Below are positions 1 through 5,790 of a DNA stretch of 9,419 bases, piece after piece; position 1 is the first letter of the stretch, and each line of letters starts with the position of its first letter. Both the position numbers and the translations under genes were made by a program. The stretch is from Clostridia bacterium (GTDB lineage Bacteria; Bacillota_A; Clostridia; Oscillospirales; CAG-272). The notes under the pieces are model-generated. The model did no database searches. It worked only from the letters and a program-made list of their open reading frames with translations, and was not told the DNA's origin. The DNA is taken from positions 1 through 9,419 of the forward strand of contig JAFQUG010000291.1 of the NCBI GenBank assembly GCA_017408625.1, read 5' to 3'.

Positions 1-21
1 AGGCCTTTGATTTTTCTTGAA

Positions 22-1128
22 TTACTTTCTGGTGCCCTGCTTGAACATGGACAGCATGTCGTCCAGATCGTCGTCAGCGGAGCTTGCCTTAGCATCTTCC
101 TTTACGGGAATTGCCTTTGCGGGCTCGCTCTTGGGCTGCAGTGCAACCTTACCGGGATTCTGGTTGTCGTCCTTCTTGTCAAAGCCGGTTGCGATGATGG
201 TGATTCTCATCTCGTCCTCCAGCTCAGGGTCAAAGCCTACGCCCCAAATCACGCTTGCATCGGGATGAGCCTCGTTTGCGATCATGGTGGAAGCCAGATC
301 CACATCCTCCAGACCTACGTCAGGAGATACCATGATGCTGATCAGAACGCCACGTGCGCCCTTGATCGAGGACTCGAGCAGCGGGCTGGAGATAGCAGCG
401 CGAGCTGCCTGCTCTGCCTTATCCTTACCGGTTGCAGAACCGATACCCATATGAGCATAGCCTGCGCCCTTCATAACAGAAGTGACGTCAGCAAAGTCCA
501 GGTTGATGAACAGGGATTCGTTAACCAGGTCGGATACGCTCTTAACACCGCGGTGCAGCACGTTGTCTGCAATCTCAAATGCGTTAGCCAGAGTGATTCT
601 GGTGTCGGTTACCTGCTTGAGCTTTTCGTTGGGAATCACGATCAGAGAGTCTACGTACTGGCTCAGCTCTGCAATACCCGCGTCAGCCTGCGCTGCTCTG
701 CGTGCACCCTCAAATGCGAAGGGCTTGGTTACGATACCGATGGTCAGAATATCCATCTCCTGTGCAACACGTGCCACAACGGGAGCTGCGCCGGTACCGG
801 TGCCGCCGCCCATACCTGCGGTTACGAATACCATATCGGTACCCTGCAGGAACTTCTTGATATCATCCAAGGATTCCTCTGCTGCGCGTGCACCGATCTG
901 ATGATTGGAGCCTGCACCAAAGCCCTTGGTCAGCTTTTCACCGATCACGAGCACGGTAGCTGCCTCGGATCTGCGAAGTGCCTGTCTGTCAGTGTTAATG
1001 GACACGAATTCAACGCCGCGGATGTGGCTGCTGATCATTCTGTTGACAGCGTTATTTCCGCCGCCGCCTACACCGATCACCTTAATATTGACACCACAAT
1101 CATAGGTATCGTCATGTTCAAAAGTCAT
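22..1128 (-). CDS. ftsZ: Cell division GTPase FtsZ
   Basis: FtsZ is the tubulin-like GTPase that polymerises into the Z ring. The 368-residue protein has IKVIGVGGGGNNAVNRM (15-31), NTDRQAL (45-51), the tubulin signature AGMGGGTGTGAAP (104-116), TKPFAFEGARR (134-144), and the T7 loop FINLDFADV (207-215) whose N209, D211 and D214 complete the neighbouring subunit's active site, then GIGSATG (228-234) and MRITIIATGF (307-316). A variable linker (about 318-350) leads to the C-terminal DDDLDDMLSMFKQGTRK. That tail is not the familiar IPxFLR-type peptide bound by FtsA, SepF or ZipA. The ATG has GGGAGGG (1136-1142) 7 nt upstream. The gene stands apart from divIB with its own predicted promoters. Only 21 bp downstream are visible, so no neighbour or terminator can be judged there. 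Confidence 0.98.
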   Translation of the reverse strand: MTFEHDDTYDCGVNIKVIGVGGGGNNAVNRMISSHIRGVEFVSINTDRQALRRSEAATVLVIGEKLTKGFGAGSNHQIGARAAEESLDDIKKFLQGTDMVFVTAGMGGGTGTGAAPVVARVAQEMDILTIGIVTKPFAFEGARRAAQADAGIAELSQYVDSLIVIPNEKLKQVTDTRITLANAFEIADNVLHRGVKSVSDLVNESLFINLDFADVTSVMKGAGYAHMGIGSATGKDKAEQAARAAISSPLLESSIKGARGVLISIMVSPDVGLEDVDLASTMIANEAHPDASVIWGVGFDPELEDEMRITIIATGFDKKDDNQNPGKVALQPKSEPAKAIPVKEDAKASSADDDLDDMLSMFKQGTRK

Positions 1129-1177
1129 TTTGTTGCCCTCCCGAAATTTATAAATCAGAATTTTTATTTTTACACCT

Positions 1178-1199
1178 AAAGCACAACACCTTGTGTTTT
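1178..1199 (-). other. Inverted repeat in the ftsZ leader
   Basis: The transcript strand carries CACAA-GGTG-TTGTG, a 5 bp stem with a 4 nt loop, flanked by AAA and TTT that could extend it across one A-C mismatch. It lies about 35 bp upstream of the ftsZ Shine-Dalgarno site and does not cover it. No known riboswitch is recognised. Confidence 0.3.
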
Positions 1200-1201
1200 G
1201 C

Positions 1202-1216
1202 GGGCAAAATCAGCCC
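1202..1216 (-). other. Small hairpin at the start of the ftsZ leader
   Basis: The minus strand reads GGGCTGATTTTGCCC, a 4 bp GC stem with a 7 nt loop, close to the predicted transcription start. It is short and not followed by a U-run, so it is not a terminator. It may be a weak 5' structure affecting mRNA stability, or chance. Confidence 0.3.
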
Positions 1217-1225
1217 AACATATGC

Positions 1226-1254
1226 TTTATATATATAATATAACAAACTCTCAA
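1226..1254 (-). promoter_or_regulatory. Predicted sigma-A type promoter for ftsZ, proximal register
   Basis: On the minus strand TTGAGA (1249-1254) is followed after exactly 17 nt by TATAAA (1226-1231), together 10 of 12 matches to the TTGACA/TATAAT consensus. Initiation would fall near 1219, giving ftsZ a leader of about 90 nt. The surroundings are markedly AT-rich, unlike the coding regions. This is a prediction from sequence only; the AT richness raises the chance of accidental matches. Confidence 0.65.
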
Positions 1255-1263
1255 ATAATTCAA
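1235..1263 (-). promoter_or_regulatory. Predicted overlapping sigma-A type promoter for ftsZ, distal register
   Basis: A second register on the same strand, shifted 9 nt upstream, reads TTGAAT (1258-1263), 17 nt spacer, TATTAT (1235-1240). It matches 9 of 12 consensus positions, slightly weaker than the proximal register. Initiation would fall near 1228. The two registers overlap and could be alternative binding positions or one real and one chance site. Confidence 0.5.
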
Positions 1264-1307
1264 GAGGTTTCGCAAAAATAATTGCAAAAATTTATGAAAA
1301 ATTCACA

Positions 1308-1346
1308 ATTTTGTGCGACATTCCGCTGCGACAATGTCATACGACA
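1308..1346 (-). repeat. Three imperfect 13 bp tandem repeats upstream of the ftsZ promoters (possible operator)
   Basis: Reading the minus strand, three consecutive 13-mers begin with the same core: TGTCGTATGACAT, TGTCGCAGCGGAA and TGTCGCACAAAAT. They start right after the divIB stop codon and end about 45 bp before the distal -35 box. The cores TGTCGTA and TGTCGCA (twice) each differ at one position from the B. subtilis Spo0A box TGTCGAA. Repetition and position suggest a regulator-binding site; the link to Spo0A is inference, and chance repetition cannot be excluded. Confidence 0.4.
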
Positions 1347-2258
1347 TCACTCGGTGGGCACATCGAGGTCTCTATCCCCTGCCGGATACATCGAGAACTG
1401 CTCACCGCCCAGCAAAATCACGTACTTCTGATCGGGATCGATCTGCCCGCTTGCAAGGATCTGCTCGGCCAAGGCAAGCTTTTGCGCAAAGTCCTGCTCA
1501 TCGCGGACTCTGCCGAAATCAATACGGTATTGGCTATCCAGTGTGACTCTGACGTCAAATTTCTCGCGCAGATCCACCAAGGTCAGTCGCTCTGCCAGCG
1601 AGGATGCCTCCAGGTAGGAAAGGAATTCGGAAATGTAAGCAAAATCCTGCTCGGTCTTGTCTCCTTGGTCGGTATCCTCCTCGCGCGTAAAGCGCAGCTT
1701 ACTGGCTCTGCCCGGCTCTGTTTCATCCAGCACCGGTGCAGGAAGTGCAAGCTTGGTCAAGCCCCGATCGGCAAAGCTCTGTCCGTCTCTGGCAGCATCC
1801 ACCACGCGAAGATCAGGTCCGACAGCAAGCCAGCCGGTGTGACTCTTACCGCCGATCTGCGTATCGTAATAAAAATAATACAAGGGAGATTGCTCCTTGA
1901 CAGAGATACGCAGCGTTGCGGGAAATTCATACTTCACCTCTGCGCTCTCCAGATACAAAAGATTGTCAAGCAGCCGTTGCTCTGCCCTATGCGGCAGCAA
2001 CGTCAAAAGCGGCGTCCATGCAGACTTGTCCAGTGCATCCATGATCTCCTCGTCCGTATAATGCGACTGATTGGCATCGATCTGCACACCAAGAACGGGA
2101 AACAGTGCCATCACCAATAAAACAAAGATCAGCGAGCCAATCACCAGACCAACCACAGCCGTTTTTCGTGTGATCGCCCTTTTTTGCTCGGGCGAATAAT
2201 TTTTCCGAGGGATCTTTTCAAGTAAAGCATCCCTGAATTTTTGCAGTGCTTCCTTCAT
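1347..2258 (-). CDS. divIB: Cell division protein DivIB/FtsQ
   Basis: DivIB (FtsQ in Gram-negatives) is a bitopic membrane protein that joins FtsL and DivIC (FtsB) and regulates the septal FtsW-PBP synthase. The 303 residues divide into a basic cytoplasmic N-terminus (1-33), one transmembrane helix (about 34-55, KTAVVGLVIGSLIFVLLVMALF region), a POTRA-like segment (about 57-121, with YTDEEIMDAL and ending FPATLRISVKEQSP) and an extracytoplasmic beta domain (about 124-290) containing YYFYYD, GWLAVGPDLRVVD and LVDLREKFDVRVTLDSQYRI. The family is divergent in sequence, so this call rests on topology, the POTRA-to-beta transition and position between murG and ftsZ. Its ATG overlaps the murG stop, and the SD AGAGGA (2266-2271) is inside the end of murG. 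A gap of about 220 bp separates it from ftsZ. Confidence 0.9.
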   Translation of the reverse strand: MKEALQKFRDALLEKIPRKNYSPEQKRAITRKTAVVGLVIGSLIFVLLVMALFPVLGVQIDANQSHYTDEEIMDALDKSAWTPLLTLLPHRAEQRLLDNLLYLESAEVKYEFPATLRISVKEQSPLYYFYYDTQIGGKSHTGWLAVGPDLRVVDAARDGQSFADRGLTKLALPAPVLDETEPGRASKLRFTREEDTDQGDKTEQDFAYISEFLSYLEASSLAERLTLVDLREKFDVRVTLDSQYRIDFGRVRDEQDFAQKLALAEQILASGQIDPDQKYVILLGGEQFSMYPAGDRDLDVPTE

Positions 2259-3394
2259 GCCAAAGTCCTCTTTTTGTCAAGCAGCTGCTCGATCTCTTCA
2301 AGAATTCTGGCATTCGCATCTGTGCAAGCAAAGGCTGCAATGCGTTCCTTCATCTCTGCTCTCTTGCGCTCGCTTGCAAGCAACTCCTCCACACGGCTCT
2401 CCAGTCCACCGGCCGCAAACTCGCTCTCACGTGCATACAAGGCTGCGCCCGCTTCTCCAAGCGCCTTGGCGTTCTTATACTGGTGATCGTTTGCCACGTT
2501 GGGAGACGGGATCAGAATAGCCGCCTTACCCATCAGCGCAAGCTCGGAGACCGTCATCGCACCTGCGCGGGAAATGACGATATCCGCTGCAGCCATTTGC
2601 ACGGGCATATCGTAAATGTATTCCGAAACGCGCACGTTGGATAGCTTATAAAGCCCTGCCTTAGTATATTTTTCCTTGTATTCCTCGTAATAGTCCTTGC
2701 CCGTTGCAGTCACGAACAGCACGTCGGGATGAGCCTTAGCCATACTCTCGATCATTTCAAAGACGTAGCGGTTGACCATCATGGCACCTCTGCTGCCGCC
2801 AAAGGCCAAGACCATATAGCGATATCTCCCATCCGCGTCGATCTTTCTTCTTGCCTCTGCGCGATCGCATGCATGAAAGCCGTGCAGTAAGGGATTGCCG
2901 ACCACACTTGTCTTGTCGGGCTGCCCGAACAGCTCTGCCGCCTCGGGGAAATTGACTAAGATTCGGTCAACCTTGCCACGCACCTGCATCAATGCCTTTC
3001 CGGGTAACGCGTTGGATTCGTGCACCAACGTTGGCACACCCATGCGCGATCCTGCAGCAAGTAAGGGCCAGCTTGCATAGCCGCCCGTGCCTATGATGAT
3101 GTCAGGCTTGAATTTCGTGATCAGCTTTTTGGCTTGCATCTGCGATTTAGCCATCAGACATGCAGTACGCACGTTTCCGGGATGGAATACGGGTGAGCGC
3201 ATGCCGCAGATATCGATGCTGTAAAACTCCTCGTACAGTGTGCGCGACAAAAGCTCCTTTGCCTTATCCGAGCGTTCGGTAGATGCGGCAAAAGCGATGT
3301 GTGCCTCGGGATATTTCTTTTTGATCGTGTCAGCTATGGCGATGGCAGGGTTTACATGCCCTGCCGTACCGCCTCCGGTCATCAATACGTTCAT
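2255..3394 (-). CDS. murG: UDP-GlcNAc:undecaprenyl-PP-MurNAc-pentapeptide GlcNAc transferase MurG
   Basis: MurG is a GT-B fold, membrane-associated cytoplasmic enzyme that adds GlcNAc to lipid I, giving lipid II. From this start it has 379 residues (E. coli: 355). Motifs: an N-terminal glycine-rich loop GGGTAGHVNPAIAIA (7-21), second loop GTGGYASWP (102-110), VHESNALPGKA (124-134), GGSRGA (199-204), and the UDP-GlcNAc site SRAGAMTVSELALMGKAAIL (275-294) followed by PSPNVANDHQYKNA (296-309). I rejected a longer frame opening at 3475: it would overlap ftsW by 68 bp and add 27 residues before the family's normal MNVLMTGGG beginning. The ATG at 3394 has GGAGAG 6 nt upstream and follows the ftsW stop by 13 bp. 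The TGA overlaps the divIB ATG (ATGA), implying translational coupling. Confidence 0.97.
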   Translation of the reverse strand: MNVLMTGGGTAGHVNPAIAIADTIKKKYPEAHIAFAASTERSDKAKELLSRTLYEEFYSIDICGMRSPVFHPGNVRTACLMAKSQMQAKKLITKFKPDIIIGTGGYASWPLLAAGSRMGVPTLVHESNALPGKALMQVRGKVDRILVNFPEAAELFGQPDKTSVVGNPLLHGFHACDRAEARRKIDADGRYRYMVLAFGGSRGAMMVNRYVFEMIESMAKAHPDVLFVTATGKDYYEEYKEKYTKAGLYKLSNVRVSEYIYDMPVQMAAADIVISRAGAMTVSELALMGKAAILIPSPNVANDHQYKNAKALGEAGAALYARESEFAAGGLESRVEELLASERKRAEMKERIAAFACTDANARILEEIEQLLDKKRTLA

Positions 3395-3398
3395 AACT

Positions 3399-3404
3399 CT
3401 CTCC
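3399..3404 (-). promoter_or_regulatory. Shine-Dalgarno site deciding the murG start
   Basis: The minus strand reads GGAGAG, with GGAG ending 6 nt before the ATG at 3394-3392. It lies in the 13 bp between the ftsW stop and murG and supports the shorter MurG over the frame that begins inside ftsW. Confidence 0.8.
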
Positions 3405-3407
3405 GGA

Positions 3408-4694
3408 TTATTTTTTCTGATAGGAATAACGTGAAATTGATAGAATAATGCCCATCTCAAAGATCTGCAGGGCAAGCGCCGTACCGCCCGATGAAAAGAA
3501 CGGCAACGAAATACCGGTATTGGGCATGGAATTTGTCACTACCGCGATATTGAGGATGGTTTGCAGCGCGACCTTGGTGGTAAGCCCGTACACAGTCAGT
3601 GCGCAGAACTTGTCGGGTGCGTTGGCCGCGATCTTATAGCCGCGCCATACCAGCATGACCACAAGTGCCATCAGGATCAGCACGCCCAGCATACCAAGCT
3701 CCTCGCACAGGATGGTAAAGATAAAGTCGTTCTGGGGCTGAGAGACATAGCCGTACTTTTGCTGGCTCATGCCAAGGCCGCGACCAAAAAATCCGCCCGA
3801 CCCAATCGCATAAAGCCCCTGCAGCGTCTGCCAGGCCTCGCCAAGCGGGTCAACCTTGTCAATGTTGATCCATGTATCGATTCTCTGTCTTGCGTAATCC
3901 GAGAACAAAAGCACACCGCTGACCACGCCCACACCGGCAACGCCGATCACACCGAACCATTTGAGCTTGGTGCCGCCCAGGAACATGACCACGATGCCAA
4001 GCACGCCTAAGATGATCAGGCCCGAAAGGTGCTTTTCCAGCATGACAAGGCCACAGATAATGCCGATGATGACCACGGGGCCAAGCACGCCGTAGGTAAA
4101 GTGGCCGCCGAATTTCTGTACTGTGCCTATCTGCTTTTGGTATTTTGACATAAAGAGTGCCAAGAACATGATCAAGGACATTTTTGCGATCTCGGAGGGC
4201 TGAATGGTAATGCTGCCAATCGCGATCCAGCGGTTTGCACCGCCAAACACCGTACCGCTGATCAGAACTGCCAAAAGCAGCACGACAGATCCTCCGTATG
4301 CGCAGATGGCAAAGAACTTCCAGAACCAGGGGCGCGCCATGAACACAAAAGGCGCGGTAGCGGCTACGGCCAGCACCAGATACATGATGTGCTTTTTGAT
4401 AAAGTAGGTGGAATCTCCGTGATACTGCGCCGCATAGATCGAGCTTGCACTGTACGCCATGATCACGCCGTACAAAATAAGTCCCAGCACGATCAGGAAA
4501 AACCACACGTCAATGCCGCCGCGCGTCAGCACACCCGGCTCGGGCAGAGGCTCACCGTGTATTTTTCTTTGATAGATCGGATCCTCCGGCTCCATCAGAG
4601 CATCCTGCTTTTGATTGATCTGATCTGCCACCTCAGTGCCCTTCAGATGCAAGGCACGCTTGAATCTTTCCCAATATACCCGATGCTTTTTCAC
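3408..4694 (-). CDS. ftsW: SEDS-family septal peptidoglycan glycosyltransferase FtsW (SpoVE-like)
   Basis: FtsW polymerises lipid II into glycan strands at the division site together with a class B PBP. The 428-residue protein has about ten hydrophobic membrane spans from residue 62 onward. SEDS marks are GGANRWIAIGSITIQPSEIAK (151-171), EKHLSGLIIL (220-229), then VDPLGEAWQTLQGLYAIGSGG (281-301) in the large extracellular loop, where D282 matches the essential SEDS aspartate, followed by GRGLGMSQQKYGYVSQPQNDFIF (304-326), CEELG (330-334) and a final MPNTGISLPFFSSGGTAL (390-407). Before the first span is a long, charged cytoplasmic N-terminus of about 60 residues. The start codon is GTG, supported by GGGAGGTGA 7 nt upstream. 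The order and neighbours (mraY, murG) match B. subtilis spoVE as well as ftsW, so a sporulation role is possible; the SEDS assignment itself is firm. Confidence 0.93.
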   Translation of the reverse strand: MKKHRVYWERFKRALHLKGTEVADQINQKQDALMEPEDPIYQRKIHGEPLPEPGVLTRGGIDVWFFLIVLGLILYGVIMAYSASSIYAAQYHGDSTYFIKKHIMYLVLAVAATAPFVFMARPWFWKFFAICAYGGSVVLLLAVLISGTVFGGANRWIAIGSITIQPSEIAKMSLIMFLALFMSKYQKQIGTVQKFGGHFTYGVLGPVVIIGIICGLVMLEKHLSGLIILGVLGIVVMFLGGTKLKWFGVIGVAGVGVVSGVLLFSDYARQRIDTWINIDKVDPLGEAWQTLQGLYAIGSGGFFGRGLGMSQQKYGYVSQPQNDFIFTILCEELGMLGVLILMALVVMLVWRGYKIAANAPDKFCALTVYGLTTKVALQTILNIAVVTNSMPNTGISLPFFSSGGTALALQIFEMGIILSISRYSYQKK

Positions 4695-4698
4695 GGTC

Positions 4699-4707
4699 TC
4701 ACCTCCC
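4699..4707 (-). promoter_or_regulatory. Strong Shine-Dalgarno site fixing the GTG start of ftsW
   Basis: On the minus strand this reads GGGAGGTGA, nearly fully complementary to the 16S anti-SD tail. The GGGAGG core ends 7 nt before a GTG at 4694-4692. The next in-frame ATG (residue 34) lies well inside the charged N-terminus and would shorten it. This site therefore decides in favour of the GTG start and of a real N-terminal extension on FtsW. Confidence 0.85.
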
Positions 4708-4731
4708 TTTCAAACGAATTTTCAAATCTTC

Positions 4732-5775
4732 TTAAGCAATGACGGTCAAAGCAGCCAGGACGCACAAAAGCATTGTCACAAGGCTGAATACCGTAACGAT
4801 CTTTTTCTCGCTCCAGCCGCACTTTTCAAAGTGATGGTGCAAGGGTGCCATTTTGAACAGTCTCTTGCCGTGCGTCAGCTTGAAATACAGGATCTGGAAC
4901 AGGCTGGAAAGCATTTCGACAATATACACAAAGCCCGCGATAATGACCGCAACCTCCATGTGCGCCATGAATGCGCAGCCCATCAGCACGCCGCCGATGA
5001 ACAAAGATCCCGTGTCACCCATAAACACGCGTGCGGGGTGATGGTTGTAGATCAGGAACGCGCACACAGCACCAAGCAGCGCGGCAGAAACCACGCCCAG
5101 CATGCCGTCACCGCCTATGATCGCCATGATGGCCAAGAACAGCGAGACCACTGCGGTGATGCTGCCTGCAAGGCCGTCGATGCCGTCGGTCAGATTGGTG
5201 GCGTTGACAAAGCCCGCGATCACGATCATATAAATGGGATAGGCAAGCCAGCCAAGCTTGATTGTAATCTCGGTAAACGGAATGACGATATCGGTGGAGA
5301 GATTGCCCGTCATGGCCATCATGGCCACGTATGCACCCGCAAACACCAGCTGCAAAAGCAGCTTTTGCCAAGCGGTCAGGCCCTGATTCTGTTTTTTGAG
5401 CAGCTTGCAATAATCATCGACAAAGCCGATGGCCGCATTGCAAACGCCAAGCAGCAGCGCAAGTGCGAGCGGGATCAGTGCCTTTGCCTGTGCCGCGCCT
5501 GCCTTGACCAAATACAATACGGCAACTGCTGCCAGCACCAGAAGGAAGGGCGGGATAAATCCGATCCCTCCCATAGTGGGAGTCCCTTGCTTATTTCCGT
5601 GCCATGCAGGACCAAGCTCGTAAATGGTCTGACCGATCTTTTTGGCACGCAGCACGGGGATCAAAAAATACAATACGATCGCACTGATGGCAAATACACA
5701 AAAGGCAATGATCAAAGCCTCAGTGGCAAGTGCCGCCTGCTCACTCATCTCTACACCAAATAATCTCAAAAGCAT
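4732..5775 (-). CDS. mraY: Phospho-N-acetylmuramoyl-pentapeptide transferase MraY
   Basis: This integral membrane enzyme transfers phospho-MurNAc-pentapeptide from UDP to undecaprenyl phosphate, making lipid I on the inner face of the membrane. The 347-residue protein is hydrophobic throughout and fits the family's roughly ten transmembrane helices. Diagnostic motifs are GTPTMGGIGF (64-73), FVDDYCKLLKKQNQGLT (118-134) with the Asp pair D120/D121, NLTDGIDGLAGS (194-205), HPARVFMGDTGSLFIGG (246-262) with catalytic D254, and the cytoplasmic MAPLHHHFEKCGW (309-321). The chosen ATG has GAGGG at 5783-5787, 7 nt upstream; an alternative Met at residue 10 lacks comparable support. The gene lies 15 bp after murF and 37 bp before ftsW. 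In many Firmicutes clusters murD would be expected immediately downstream, but it is absent. Confidence 0.97.
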   Translation of the reverse strand: MLLRLFGVEMSEQAALATEALIIAFCVFAISAIVLYFLIPVLRAKKIGQTIYELGPAWHGNKQGTPTMGGIGFIPPFLLVLAAVAVLYLVKAGAAQAKALIPLALALLLGVCNAAIGFVDDYCKLLKKQNQGLTAWQKLLLQLVFAGAYVAMMAMTGNLSTDIVIPFTEITIKLGWLAYPIYMIVIAGFVNATNLTDGIDGLAGSITAVVSLFLAIMAIIGGDGMLGVVSAALLGAVCAFLIYNHHPARVFMGDTGSLFIGGVLMGCAFMAHMEVAVIIAGFVYIVEMLSSLFQILYFKLTHGKRLFKMAPLHHHFEKCGWSEKKIVTVFSLVTMLLCVLAALTVIA

Positions 5776-5790
5776 TTTCTATCCCTCGCT

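Noticed and set aside
1..21. AGGCCT palindrome and AT-rich bases just after the ftsZ stop
   Set aside because: Only 21 bp are visible; a terminator stem or next gene cannot be judged from this.
7..1179. 390-codon open frame on the plus strand opposite ftsZ
   Set aside because: It is antisense to an unmistakable FtsZ, is rich in Cys and His as shadow frames often are, and matches no family I recognise.
1293..1315. Possible rho-independent terminator after divIB (CACAAAATTGTG followed by AATTTTTC on the minus strand)
   Set aside because: The stem is only 4-5 AT-rich pairs with a tiny loop and the U-run is short, so it is too weak to call a terminator.
1311..2120. 269-codon open frame on the plus strand opposite divIB
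   Set aside because: Antisense shadow with no recognisable domain; divIB on the other strand has proper topology, ribosome site and context.
3395..3475. MurG N-terminal extension starting at 3475
   Set aside because: It would overlap ftsW by 68 bp and place 27 foreign residues before the canonical MurG start; the ATG at 3394 has a good ribosome site.
3859..4506. 215-codon minus-strand frame overlapping ftsW in another frame
   Set aside because: It lies wholly inside ftsW, whose SEDS motifs fix the real frame; the alternative product is rich in Arg and His without domains.
4636..5763. 375-codon open frame on the plus strand opposite mraY and the start of ftsW
   Set aside because: It spans two real genes in antisense and has an implausible composition very rich in His, Gln and Arg; it is a codon-bias shadow.
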